From NCBI GenBank assembly GCA_964427285.1, contig CAYRTS010000003.1, forward strand, positions 1 to 64,000: a DNA stretch of 64,000 nt, written 5' to 3'. This document shows, one piece after another, positions 27,505 through 36,241 of the stretch. The notes beneath the pieces were generated by a model, which was given only the letters and a program-made list of their open reading frames with translations, did no database searches and had not been told where the DNA came from. How positions within the stretch are numbered: position 1 is the first letter of the stretch; every line of letters starts with the position of its first letter. Both the position numbers and the translations under genes were made by a program. The DNA comes from SPCO01 sp964427285 (lineage in GTDB: Bacteria; Chloroflexota; Limnocylindria; Limnocylindrales; CSP1-4).

Positions 27505-29931
27505 GTGAGGAGCCAGTACCGCGTCGTGGTCATCGGTGGCGGGATCGTCGGCGTCAGCATCGCCTACCACCTGGCGCTGCGAGGCATGACGGATGTGGCG
27601 ATCGTCGAGCGCGACCGACTGACGGCAGGCTCGTCATGGCACGCCGCCGGGGGGTTCCATGCCATCAATGCCGACTCGCGGATCGCCGCACTCCAGCGCT
27701 ACACGATCGGGCAGTACCCGGTCGTGCAGGCAGAAAGTGGCCAGGACATCGGCCTTCGGATGTCCGGCGGACTCGAACTCGCCGGTACCCCAGATCGCTG
27801 GCGATGGCTCAGGTCGGAGCTGGCGTGGCTGCGGAGCCAGGGCCACGACGGCGCGCATCTGCTCTCCCCCGAGGAAGCCGCCGCCATGGTCCCGATCATT
27901 GATCCGGCCGGCCTGTTCGGCGCGTTGTTCGATCCGGAGGAGGGCAATCTCGATCCCAACGGCGCCGTATACGCCTATGCCGCGGCAGCCCGGACGCGCG
28001 GGGCGGAGGTCATCGTCGGCAACCGGGTCACCGCCCTGGAGCGACGCCCGGACGGCGACTGGGATGTGTCGACCGAACAGGGAACCATCACCGCCGAGCA
28101 TGTCGTGAATGCGGCCGGGCTGTGGGCTCGCCGGGTCGGGCGGATGGTCGGCGTGGACCACCCACTCGTGCCGATGCCTCATCACTACCTGGTCACCGAC
28201 GAGATCCCGGTCGTCGCCGCGATCGAGGGGCTCATGCCGGCGGTCACCGATCTCGAGGGCTTCACCTACCTCCAGCGCGAGGGCAACGGGGTGCTCCTGG
28301 GGATCTATGAACAGCGCCCGGTCCACTGGCAGGTGGACGGGGCGCCGTGGGACTTCGGGATGACCCTCTTTCCCGAAGATGTCGAGCGGATCGCGCCCGA
28401 GCTGCGAATGGCGTTCGAGCGCTTCCCGGTGCTCCGGGACGTCGGGGTCCGGAAATGGGTGAACGGTGCGTTCACCTTTACGCCGGACGGAAACCCGCTC
28501 GTCGGACCCGTTGACGGCATCCCCGGCTACTGGGCGGCCTGCGGCTGCATGGCGGGGTTCTCGCAGGGCGCCGGGATCGGGCTCGCGCTGGCGAACTGGA
28601 TCGTCGACGGCGATCCCGGCTACGACGTGTTCGGAATGGACGTCGCCCGGTTTGGCGGGTATGCCGCAGACGACCGCTACCTGCGAGCGACGACGGCCCA
28701 GTTCTACGCCCGGCGGTTCGTGATGGCCTACCCGAACCAGGAGCTGCCGGCCGGGCGACCGCTGAAGACATCCCCCTGCCACGAGGTCTTCCTGGCGTCA
28801 GGCGCACGGTACACCGTGAACTGGGGCCTCGAGGTGCCGCTCTACTTCGCGCCGGATCCCGGGTTCGTCGAGACGGCGGCGATCGGGCGATCCAACGCCG
28901 AGCCGATCGTGGCCCAGGAGGTCGCGGCGGTCCGGACGGCCGCGGGTGTTTATGAGATCGCGGGGTACGCGCGCTATGAGGTGACCGGGCCGGCTGCCGC
29001 GGCCTGGCTTGACCATCTCCTCGCCGGGCGACTCCCTGGCGTCGGGCGGATCCGGCTGGCACCGATGCTTGGGCCGGCCGGCCGGCTGATGGGCGACTTC
29101 ACGGTGACCCGGCTGGCGCAGGATCGATTCTGGCTGACCGGCTCCTACTACCTCCAGGATTGGCATCTGCGCTGGTTCCGCAGCCAGCTGCCGTCCGCCG
29201 GGGTCTCCCTCCGAAACCTCACCGAGGATCTGATGGGCTTTTCGGTCTCCGGCCCCGCATCGCGGTCGATCCTGGAGACGCTCGCCGCTGATGACGTGTC
29301 TGGCGCCGCGTTCCCATTCCTGACCGCACGTGCGATGGAGGTCGCTGGCCTGGATGCGACGGTTGGTCGGATTTCGCTGACCGGCGAGCTTGGCTACGAG
29401 ATCGTGGTCCCGACCGAACGGCACCTGGCGCTCTTCCACGCCCTCCGCGACGCGGGACGGGCGCACGGCCTGCGCCTGGTCGGTGACCGGGCGATCGACT
29501 CGCTCCGCCTCGAGAAGGGCTATGGCATCTGGTCGGCTGAGTTCCGCCAGGACATCACCCCGGGGATGTCGGGGCTGGACCGCTTCGTCGCGTTCGACAA
29601 GGGCGCGTTCACCGGGCGCGAAGCGGCGCTGCGCGAGCGCGAACACGGTGTCGCTCGCACGCTCGTCCTGCTCGATGTGGACGCGGCCGACGCCGACGCC
29701 GCGAAGGACGACGGCATCTGGCTCGATGGACGGCTTGTGGGGGTTGTGACCTCTGGCGCCTATGGCCACCACGTGGGAAAGAGCCTGGCACTCGCCTACG
29801 TGGATTGCGAGGTGGCAGCGGCACCGCCTGAACTCACCATCACTGTAGTCGGCGAGCCGAGACCGGCCCGGATCCTGCCGGAGATCCCGTACGACCCGCT
29901 GGGTCTACGATTGCGGGACGTTCCTGGCTGA
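27505..29931 (+). CDS. Dimethylglycine/sarcosine dehydrogenase-like FAD and folate enzyme
   Basis: 808 residues from GTG 27505. FAD domain: VVVIGGGIVGVSIAYHL, VERDRLTAGSSWHAAGGF with H46 in the place of the covalent flavin-linking His of dimethylglycine dehydrogenase, and GCMAGFSQGAGIGLALANWI. Then the FAO_M linker domain and, from about 425, an aminomethyltransferase-like GcvT domain (TGELGYEIVVPTERHLALFH, GDRAIDSLRLEKGYGIWSAE) and its C-terminal barrel. It should oxidatively demethylate an N-methyl glycine and hand the one-carbon unit to tetrahydrofolate. A long open frame upstream (to 26773) is antisense to the response regulator and was not used. Confidence 0.92.
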   Translation: MRSQYRVVVIGGGIVGVSIAYHLALRGMTDVAIVERDRLTAGSSWHAAGGFHAINADSRIAALQRYTIGQYPVVQAESGQDIGLRMSGGLELAGTPDRWRWLRSELAWLRSQGHDGAHLLSPEEAAAMVPIIDPAGLFGALFDPEEGNLDPNGAVYAYAAAARTRGAEVIVGNRVTALERRPDGDWDVSTEQGTITAEHVVNAAGLWARRVGRMVGVDHPLVPMPHHYLVTDEIPVVAAIEGLMPAVTDLEGFTYLQREGNGVLLGIYEQRPVHWQVDGAPWDFGMTLFPEDVERIAPELRMAFERFPVLRDVGVRKWVNGAFTFTPDGNPLVGPVDGIPGYWAACGCMAGFSQGAGIGLALANWIVDGDPGYDVFGMDVARFGGYAADDRYLRATTAQFYARRFVMAYPNQELPAGRPLKTSPCHEVFLASGARYTVNWGLEVPLYFAPDPGFVETAAIGRSNAEPIVAQEVAAVRTAAGVYEIAGYARYEVTGPAAAAWLDHLLAGRLPGVGRIRLAPMLGPAGRLMGDFTVTRLAQDRFWLTGSYYLQDWHLRWFRSQLPSAGVSLRNLTEDLMGFSVSGPASRSILETLAADDVSGAAFPFLTARAMEVAGLDATVGRISLTGELGYEIVVPTERHLALFHALRDAGRAHGLRLVGDRAIDSLRLEKGYGIWSAEFRQDITPGMSGLDRFVAFDKGAFTGREAALREREHGVARTLVLLDVDAADADAAKDDGIWLDGRLVGVVTSGAYGHHVGKSLALAYVDCEVAAAPPELTITVVGEPRPARILPEIPYDPLGLRLRDVPG

Positions 29932-29987
29932 CGGCGGCGCCCCAGGCAGGATGTCACCGGGTATGGGTCCCAGGAATCACCGCGGCG

Positions 29988-30677
29988 TCAGGCGGTCTTC
30001 GTCCCGGCCGTGGCGAACGCCATCGCCCGTTGGAGCGCGGCGGCCCGCATGTCGCCCGGGATCTCGACCGGGCCGCCCAGCGCCTGCGCATTGATGGCCG
30101 CCTGGGCCGCCTCTTCGACGACGCCGCCGACCAGGATTGCCAGGTCCGCCGACCGATGGAACACGAGGACCCCGTGGTTGGCCAGCAGCACCGCAGGGAC
30201 ACCGGGTCGCACGGCCCGCCGGATATTTGCGATGGACGCCTCGGACCCTCGCGGACCGTAGGCAGCGACAGGCACGCCGTCAGGTAGGCCGAACATCGCG
30301 AGCGCTTCGATCCAGCAGTCGATCGGGCGATTGGCAACAGCGAATGCCGTCGCGAACGGAGAATGCGTGTGGACGACGCAACCGACCTCGGGCCCGTCCT
30401 GGTACATCGCCGTGTGCATAGCCACCACGGCGCCCTGGATCGGCGGCAGCTGACCTTCGAGGAGCGTCCCGTCGAGGCCGACCCGAACGACGCCATCCGG
30501 CCCGAGCCCCCGGAGCGACGGGGCTGACGTGAAATACATCTCCTCCGCGCCGGGGGCTCGCAGGCTGACGTTCCCATGCCCATTCGCCGAGATCGCCCCG
30601 CCGGCGACCACCCTGGCCGCCGCACTCAATACCTCGTCCACGAGAGTCTTGTCCAACTCTGGGCCTCCAATCGCCAT
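29988..30677 (-). CDS. Class II aldolase/adducin-family protein
   Basis: 229 residues. Fold elements of fuculose-phosphate aldolase: ISANGHGNVSLRAPGAEEMY, the zinc ligands H103 and H105 in VVHTHSPFATAF, and H168 in LLANHGVLVF. The catalytic Glu of FucA (SSEWRFH) appears to be replaced: the aligned region reads GAVVAMHTAMYQD, with Val at that place. Activity as a classic retro-aldolase is therefore uncertain; a decarboxylase, epimerase or binding role is possible. Convergent with the sarcosine dehydrogenase-like gene (56 bp apart). Confidence 0.82.
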   Translation of the reverse strand: MAIGGPELDKTLVDEVLSAAARVVAGGAISANGHGNVSLRAPGAEEMYFTSAPSLRGLGPDGVVRVGLDGTLLEGQLPPIQGAVVAMHTAMYQDGPEVGCVVHTHSPFATAFAVANRPIDCWIEALAMFGLPDGVPVAAYGPRGSEASIANIRRAVRPGVPAVLLANHGVLVFHRSADLAILVGGVVEEAAQAAINAQALGGPVEIPGDMRAAALQRAMAFATAGTKTA

Positions 30678-30999
30678 GAATCGGTTGTGGATGTCTACGG
30701 TCTGCCGTGCGGCCGGGATATCGGCCTGGAACGCGCCGGTCCGCCGGGGAACATGGTATGCGCGCAGGCAGCTGTGGACCTCCGCTGCGAGTCGGCGTGC
30801 TTCGGCGCTCGCGGTCGAGCCGCACCCGGGCGGCAGCGATCGCGACTCATCGCCGCTCCGCCGGCGCCTATCCGCCCGCCGTCAGTCGCCGAGCTGTCGG
30901 CCAACGACGGCCAGAGCGCGCCACTGAATTCGCGGTCCCGGTCGGCTCGCTTTCCGATACGCTCTCGCAGACGTTTTTTTCGAGAGGACGATCGGATTG
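30678..30999. other. 322-bp intergenic region, no gene seen
   Basis: Lies between the divergent aldolase-family gene and the truncated cyclase. Open frames here are typical GC-rich shadows with no domain or start signal. A run of seven T bases occurs at about 30974-30980 after acg, the only AT-rich element, possibly part of a promoter for the cyclase remnant. Confidence 0.4.
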
Positions 31000-31362
31000 A
31001 TGTGCTCCAACTGCGGGACCGCGAACGAGGCAGGGCGCAAGTTCTGCGGCGAATGCGCGAGCCCGCTGGTCGCCAGCGCCTTGCCGGCGCCGCCACCCGT
31101 CCGCGCCGGCCCCTCGACCTCAGGAGAAGCGCCTGTCGCCGAGCTCAGGCTCGTCTCCATCCTCTTTGCCGACCTGGTCGGTTTCACGACGCTCGCGAAG
31201 GGCCGCGATGCGGAGGACACCCGAGAACTCCTGTCCCGCTATTTCATCTCCCGCCTCGACGCGGCGCTCCCTCGTTCATTCGACTCGGGCAGTCATTCCG
31301 CCACGCCCGAGCCACAAAGCGCACCAAGTCAGGATTTCCCAAGCACCACACTCGCCCGTTGA
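31000..31362 (+). pseudogene. Truncated zinc-ribbon class III cyclase
   Basis: 120 codons from ATG 31000 (a TTG at 30997 precedes). It starts with a zinc ribbon (C2, C5, C16, C19: MCSNCGTANEAGRKFCGECA), then a proline-rich linker and the first strand of the cyclase domain, LVSILFADLVGFTTLAKGRD and TRELLSRYF. In intact homologues this is followed by a catalytic domain with a second metal Asp and often an ATPase/TPR tail of about 1000 residues. Here the sequence changes abruptly after about 31245 to unrelated peptide and stops. No activity expected. Confidence 0.8.
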
Positions 31363-31393
31363 CGGCGGAAGGATTGCGAGCAGAGGAGGAGCC

Positions 31394-33241
31394 ATGAGCC
31401 GCCTCGGGTCGGCGGTGCTCACCGTCGTCATGCTTGGTGTCGGGGCGCTCCTGTTTGCGGGCCGCCTTGCGCAGGAAACGCTCGCGCAATCTCACGCGGA
31501 TCGATCCGAGATCGTCCTCGTCTTCGATTTTTCCGCCTCGATCCTCAATGACGCGGCGAACCGCGACCGTTTCGCCGCCGCGCTCGACGGGATCGCGGAT
31601 CGCATCGACGCGACGTCGTCGGACCTCGTTGCGGGCGACGCCTCCGTGACGATCGTCCAGTTCGCCGCGAGCGCCGCGGACTACCCCGGCTGCGTCGACC
31701 TGAAGCTGGTCGAAAGTCCTGAGACCGTCGCCCGCTTCGCCGATTGCCTGAGAAACGTTGCCGCGGCGTACCGGAGGGGCCTGGATCCCGCTCTCACCCG
31801 GACGATTGGGTTTGACACGAACTATGTCGCGGCAATGGAGCAAGCGGCCCGGCACCTTGCCGTGGACGCCGTCCGACCGGCGCTGATCCTGTTTACCGAC
31901 GGTAAGCACGACGTCGCTGGGGTCCCTGTCAGCCAGGTGCAACCGGCGCGCGACAGACTCTTTGCGAGCCGCTCGCCGTTCGCGCTGCTGCCGGTGGGCA
32001 TGGGCCTCAACCCGTTGGAACGCGACGCGCTCGAAAGCGGTCTCGTCAACCTACAGATGATTCGGGAGATGCCCGCCTGCATCAGCGGGACACAGTTCGA
32101 TTGGCCGCAGGTCGTGTTCGAGTCACCGGATGAGGCCGGCAACGCTGTCGCCGTCGCGCTCCAGGACGTCACCTGCACCTTCACGGTCGCGCCGACGACG
32201 ACATCCTCGCCGATACCCACCCCGGTGCCAATTCCGACTCCGCTGCCAACGCCGGGGGCGGCACGCGGCATCGGGCTCACGCCCGGCGATGGGCGAATCG
32301 AGGTGAGTTGGAGCGCGCCCGCCACGGCGCAGGCGCTGATCGTCGACTACCGGATCCGCTGCCGCTCGGGCGAAGGCGAGTGGACGGAATCGGACGAGGG
32401 CACGTCGCTCGAGACGTTAGTTGTCGTCGAGGGACTCACCAACGGATCCGCCTACGAATGCGAGGTCATGGCCGTTGCTGCGACCTCGGAGGGCGCGTGG
32501 ATCGCGGCGTCCTCGACCGCCACGCCCGTCGGTCGTCCGACGGCGCCCGGGAAGCCGGTCGTTCAGGCCCTTGATCGCGCGGTGCGGGTCGAGGTTCCGG
32601 CGGTCGATCCGTCGCTGGTATCCAGCTATCGGTACGAATGCTCGGACGACCAGGGACAAACGTGGCCGGTGGCGATCGACGTCGCCGCGTCGGCGATCAC
32701 GGCGACTGAGATCACGAACCTGACCAACGGCGTGGCGTACGTCTGTCGGGCCTTCGCCGCGAATGTCGCGGGCGTCAGCGACCCGTCAGCGACGTCAGAC
32801 GCCGTACGACCCTGCGGGTCGGTCGTCGAGTGCAACCCGTTTCTTGCTCCGGTCCTCGGAGTCCTCGGGGTGGTGCTGCTTGGGGGGCTGCTCGCGGCGG
32901 TCTATGCTCTGTATCGCGATCGAACCCGCGGATATGTGGTGGCCGTGGTCGACGTGACCCACACGACGAATCTCGGGTATGGATCAAGGCTCGGGATCGG
33001 GTTCGTCCGCCCCCAGCCACGCGGACCCGTCACGGGCATCGTTGCCGATCGAAACAGGAGCGCGGAGCTCCGCATTCGGCACCTCGGTGGTGATCGATTC
33101 GAACTGACCGACCAGTTCAACCGCCAGGTCGCGACATCAGGGCAGCCAGTGACCGTCGTGGACTCTGTCGGCGTCCGCCATCAGGTCACCCTCCGGAGAT
33201 TCCGCGGAGCCACGGCATCGCCGATGTCAACCCGTCGATGA
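31394..33241 (+). CDS. Surface protein: von Willebrand A domain, two fibronectin III repeats, membrane anchor
   Basis: 615 residues. Signal or N-terminal anchor at about 5-25. VWA domain with MIDAS motif D45-F-S47-A-S49 (VLVFDFSASI), and ALILFTDGKHDVAGVP further on. A Pro/Thr spacer (SPIPTPVPIPTPLPTP) precedes two fibronectin type III modules (about 285-375 and 380-475: GRIEVSWSAPATAQALIVDY, LTNGSAYECEVMAV, LTNGVAYVCRAFAANVAG). One C-terminal membrane span (about 485-510, VLGVLGVVLLGGLLAAVYAL) and a ~105-residue cytoplasmic tail. AGGAGGAG lies 3-10 bases before the ATG. It likely binds a partner or matrix outside the cell. Ligand unknown. Confidence 0.88.
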   Translation: MSRLGSAVLTVVMLGVGALLFAGRLAQETLAQSHADRSEIVLVFDFSASILNDAANRDRFAAALDGIADRIDATSSDLVAGDASVTIVQFAASAADYPGCVDLKLVESPETVARFADCLRNVAAAYRRGLDPALTRTIGFDTNYVAAMEQAARHLAVDAVRPALILFTDGKHDVAGVPVSQVQPARDRLFASRSPFALLPVGMGLNPLERDALESGLVNLQMIREMPACISGTQFDWPQVVFESPDEAGNAVAVALQDVTCTFTVAPTTTSSPIPTPVPIPTPLPTPGAARGIGLTPGDGRIEVSWSAPATAQALIVDYRIRCRSGEGEWTESDEGTSLETLVVVEGLTNGSAYECEVMAVAATSEGAWIAASSTATPVGRPTAPGKPVVQALDRAVRVEVPAVDPSLVSSYRYECSDDQGQTWPVAIDVAASAITATEITNLTNGVAYVCRAFAANVAGVSDPSATSDAVRPCGSVVECNPFLAPVLGVLGVVLLGGLLAAVYALYRDRTRGYVVAVVDVTHTTNLGYGSRLGIGFVRPQPRGPVTGIVADRNRSAELRIRHLGGDRFELTDQFNRQVATSGQPVTVVDSVGVRHQVTLRRFRGATASPMSTRR

Positions 33242-33316
33242 TTCGGTGACCCCTTCCACCACGTGCCGAACGGTACTCCAATTGACACCCACAACGACGT
33301 GTGCGAGCCTGCGCCC

Positions 33317-33577
33317 GTGCTCAAGACCAAGCGGACATACAACTTGCCGCAAAGGACGATCGAGACCGTTCAGTCGCTCGTCTCGGACCGGCATGTCGCG
33401 CCGACGCAGGATGCCCTGGTCGAACTCGCCGTCGACGAGCTGGCCCGTCGTGTACGTGATGCCGACGAATCCAGTGCATGGTCGACCGCAGCGGCCGACC
33501 CGGAGTTCGTCGCCGAATCTGACGCGCTTGAGGCCGCCTACCGGACGGCCGACGCCGAGACGTGGCCGAAGCCGTAG
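33317..33577 (+). CDS. Antitoxin of a MazEF-type pair
   Basis: 86 residues from GTG 33317 (VLKTKRTYNLPQRTIETVQS), then DALVELAVDELARRVRDADE and an acidic tail. The size, the position one base before a MazF-type toxin, and the ribbon-helix-helix-like N-terminus support an antitoxin. No strong similarity to classical MazE was recognised. Confidence 0.75.
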   Translation: MLKTKRTYNLPQRTIETVQSLVSDRHVAPTQDALVELAVDELARRVRDADESSAWSTAAADPEFVAESDALEAAYRTADAETWPKP

Positions 33578-33978
33578 TGAGCCAACCGCTCCGCTGGGCG
33601 GTGGTCATCGTTGACGTCGATCCGGCCGCTGGCCATGAGCAGGCAGGATCCCGGCGCGCCCTCGTGGTCAGCTACGAAGCGTTTCACCGTTCGGGCCTTC
33701 TGACGATCTGCCCAATCACCGCGGCTCGCGCGACGCCCCGCTACCCCGGCGAGATCGCGATCCCGGCCGGCCAGGCCGGCCAGACAGGAGACGGGCTCAT
33801 CCTGTGCGCTCAGATCCGGACCATTTCCGCCCGCCGGATCTTGGCGACCGGGATCCTGCAGGGCGGCGGCGTGGCCTATCTGACCGACTCGGCGATCCGC
33901 GGGGCGGTCCGGGCGGCGCTCGGCCACCATCTCGGACTCGACATTCTTCAGATCACCGATGGAGCCGCTGGCGCATGA
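33577..33978 (+). CDS. MazF/PemK-family endoribonuclease toxin
   Basis: 133 residues from GTG 33577, which shares one base with the antitoxin stop (TAGTG); a GTG at 33562 is an alternative. Conserved SH3-like core: LRWAVVIVDVDPAAGHEQAG, SRRALVVSYEAFHRSG, LTICPITAARATPRYPGEIA, CAQIRTISARRI. MazF toxins cut mRNA at short sequences. The Arg and Thr/Ser of the active site (SRRALVVS, CPIT) are present, so it should be functional. Confidence 0.88.
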   Translation: MSQPLRWAVVIVDVDPAAGHEQAGSRRALVVSYEAFHRSGLLTICPITAARATPRYPGEIAIPAGQAGQTGDGLILCAQIRTISARRILATGILQGGGVAYLTDSAIRGAVRAALGHHLGLDILQITDGAAGA

Positions 33979-33999
33979 CAGGGCCTGGCCTCGCCTGAT

Positions 34000-34119
34000 C
34001 TACTCTGTGCGGGCCAGCTCCGCGGCGGCGGCCTGGACGGCCGCAACGATCCCGACGTAGCCGGTGCCGCGGCACAGGTTGCCGGACAGGCCGGCCCGGA
34101 TTTCGTCCCCCGGGGCGGC
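34000..34119 (-). pseudogene. C-terminal fragment of a coxS-like [2Fe-2S] subunit gene
   Basis: Encodes DEIRAGLSGNLCRGTGYVGI and VAAVQAAAAELARTE, the last ~38 residues of a CoxS/XdhC-type iron-sulfur subunit. It matches the intact gene at 63524-64000 over about 90 bp with around ten differences, in the same orientation. One cluster ligand is lost (CRCTGY became CRGTGY). Homology stops at about 34119, 10 bp before the first island ORF. No 5' part is present. Confidence 0.88.
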
Positions 34120-34191
34120 TGGCGCACGATGGGCCGGCCGGTCGCCACGACGGTACGCACGTACACTACGATCCGCTGCTCTGGAGGCCCC

Positions 34192-35286
34192 TTGACCGAG
34201 ACAGTGACCGCCACTCCGCTCGCCCGGACGATCGCCGACACGCCGACCGACATCTGGAACGATTCGTGTGCGGTCGACGAGCTCGAGTACGCGATCGCGT
34301 TCGGGGCCGTCGGCGCGACCGCCAATCCGACCATCGTCCACGACGTCTGGAAGGCGGACCCGGCGCACTGGCAGGCGCGCGCACAGGCCCTCGCGTACAC
34401 GAAACCCGGATGGACCGAGATCGAGATCGCCTGGGGCATCGTCGAGGAGATGTCGCTCACCGGGGCCCGGCTGCTCGAGCCGACGTTCGTCCGACACGGC
34501 GGGCGCAAGGGCCGCCTCTCGATGCAGACGAACCCGACCTTCTGGCGGTCGCCCGACCTGATGCTGGACCAGGGCCTCCACTTCGCATCGCTCGCGCCCA
34601 ACATCATCGTGAAATTCCCGGCCAGCGCAGTCGGGATCGGCGTCATGGAGGAGGCGACCTACCGGGGCGTGAGCGTGAATTGCACGGTGAGCTTTTCCGT
34701 CGCCCAGGCAGTCGCCGCCGCGGAGGCCGTTGAGCGCGGGCTCCAGCGGCGCGAGGCGGAGGGCCTCCGCGTCGATGACATGGGTCCGGTGATCACGATC
34801 ATGATGGGCCGCCTCGAGGATTGGCTCCGGACCGTCGCCGAGCGGGACGGGATCATCTGCGACCCCGCGGCCCTTCCCTGGTCAGGGATCGCCGTCTTCA
34901 AACGCGCCTACGCCATATTCCAGGAACGGGGGCTGCGTGCCCGCCTGCTCGGGGCCGCCATTCGCCACCACTACCACTGGAGCGAGCTGATCGGCGGCGA
35001 GTGTGTGGTCACCCTTCCGTCCGTCTGGCAGAAGCGATTCAACGCCTCGGCGATCGAGGTTCGCCCGCGGATCGACGACCCGGTGGACCCACGGATCGTC
35101 AGTGAACTGTCGGCCCGTTTCACGGACTTTGGCCGGGCCTACGAGCCTGAGGGCCTCGCGATCGCCGAATTTGATTCGTTCGGGCCGACGGTGCGAACCC
35201 TCCGCGCGTTCATCGGCTCGTACCACGACCTGCTCCACGCGGTCGGCGACGCGGTTCTGCGGAACCCGGACGTTCGGGCGAAGTAG
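34192..35286 (+). CDS. Transaldolase-family aldolase (fructose-6-phosphate-aldolase-like active site)
   Basis: 364 residues from TTG 34192, with TGGAGG four bases upstream; an upstream GTG/ATG at 34129 adds unrelated residues. Schiff-base K141 (IIVKFPAS), D24 (IWNDSCAVDE), Thr in VNCTVSFS and Arg in MMGRLEDWL match TalB D17, K132, T156 and R181. TalB E96 is here Q112 (GRLSMQTNPTFW), the change that marks fructose-6-phosphate aldolase, and F178 is Met. Adjacent to iolB (12 bp), so it may cleave 2-deoxy-5-keto-gluconate to dihydroxyacetone and malonate semialdehyde. This activity is inferred. Ordinary transaldolase is the alternative. Confidence 0.88.
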   Translation: MTETVTATPLARTIADTPTDIWNDSCAVDELEYAIAFGAVGATANPTIVHDVWKADPAHWQARAQALAYTKPGWTEIEIAWGIVEEMSLTGARLLEPTFVRHGGRKGRLSMQTNPTFWRSPDLMLDQGLHFASLAPNIIVKFPASAVGIGVMEEATYRGVSVNCTVSFSVAQAVAAAEAVERGLQRREAEGLRVDDMGPVITIMMGRLEDWLRTVAERDGIICDPAALPWSGIAVFKRAYAIFQERGLRARLLGAAIRHHYHWSELIGGECVVTLPSVWQKRFNASAIEVRPRIDDPVDPRIVSELSARFTDFGRAYEPEGLAIAEFDSFGPTVRTLRAFIGSYHDLLHAVGDAVLRNPDVRAK

Positions 35287-35298
35287 GGTCACCGACGA

Positions 35299-36225
35299 AT
35301 GCCCGAGCCCATCAGGATCCACCCCGCGGCGCCTCCCAACCACCTGTCGTGCCCGGAGCTTCGGGTCCGTCCGGGCGACGACGGCGCGGCCATCTCGGTG
35401 ACCCCCGAGCGTGCCGACTGGCGCCACCTGTCCTTCCGCGTCGCCGCACTCGGCCAGGGCGAGACCATCGATGCGGGCGCCGATGGCCAGGAAGCCGTTG
35501 TCGTGACCATCTCCGGCGGAGGCGTCCGCGTCACCCACGGACCAGGCCGCGAGGCGATCGACCTGCCGGGTCGCAGCTCGCCGTTCGACGCTCTGCCGTG
35601 GTCGGTCTACCTGCCGGCCGGCACGCCGGCCACGGTCGTCGGCCGGCCGGATGGCTCGGGACCAGGCGGCCGCGCCATCGTTGCGATCGCCGAAGCGCCA
35701 CGGTCCGGCTTCGAGCGGGGCGCCGGAGCGCCGTTCGTCATCGAGCCTGGCGACGTCAGGGTGGAGGTCCGCGGTGCCGGCAACGCGACCCGCCAGATCA
35801 ACGTGATCGTCGGCCCCGACGCGCCGGCCGACAGGCTCGAAGTCGTCGAGGTCCTGACGCCGTCTGGCAACTGGTCGTCCTGGCCGCCCCACAAGCACGA
35901 TCGCGACGCCATGCCCGCTGAGGCCGTGCTTGAGGAGATCTACTACTACCGGTTTCGCCGTCCAGGGGCATGGGGACTCCAGCGCGTGTATCGGGGGGAT
36001 CGGTCGCGCGACTGCCTCTTCGAGGTCCATGACGGCGACTGCGTGCTCGTCACCGACGGCTACCACCCCTTCGTGGCCGCCCACGGCGACGATGCCTATT
36101 ACCTCAACGCGCTGGCCGGAGATCGGCGAACGATGGCCGCCTCGTTCGACCCGGACCTTGACTGGGTCCGCGAGACATGGCCGGCCTTGGGGCCCGATCC
36201 GCGGGTCCCGCTCGTCGGCCGCTGA
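35299..36225 (+). CDS. iolB: 5-deoxy-glucuronate isomerase (IolB)
   Basis: 308 residues, cupin fold. It isomerises 5-deoxy-glucuronate to 2-deoxy-5-keto-gluconate in inositol breakdown. The IolB block GNWSSWPPHKHD (H198, H200) with EEIYYYRFRRPGAWGLQRVY and TDGYHPFVAAHG gives the metal site and is close to known IolB. Starts 12 bp after the transaldolase-like gene and 16 bp before an isomerase gene, so the three form one operon. IolB presence, with IolD and IolE in the same island, is the best evidence for a cyclitol substrate. Confidence 0.93.
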   Translation: MPEPIRIHPAAPPNHLSCPELRVRPGDDGAAISVTPERADWRHLSFRVAALGQGETIDAGADGQEAVVVTISGGGVRVTHGPGREAIDLPGRSSPFDALPWSVYLPAGTPATVVGRPDGSGPGGRAIVAIAEAPRSGFERGAGAPFVIEPGDVRVEVRGAGNATRQINVIVGPDAPADRLEVVEVLTPSGNWSSWPPHKHDRDAMPAEAVLEEIYYYRFRRPGAWGLQRVYRGDRSRDCLFEVHDGDCVLVTDGYHPFVAAHGDDAYYLNALAGDRRTMAASFDPDLDWVRETWPALGPDPRVPLVGR

Positions 36226-36241
36226 CGGCCCGCCGCACCCG

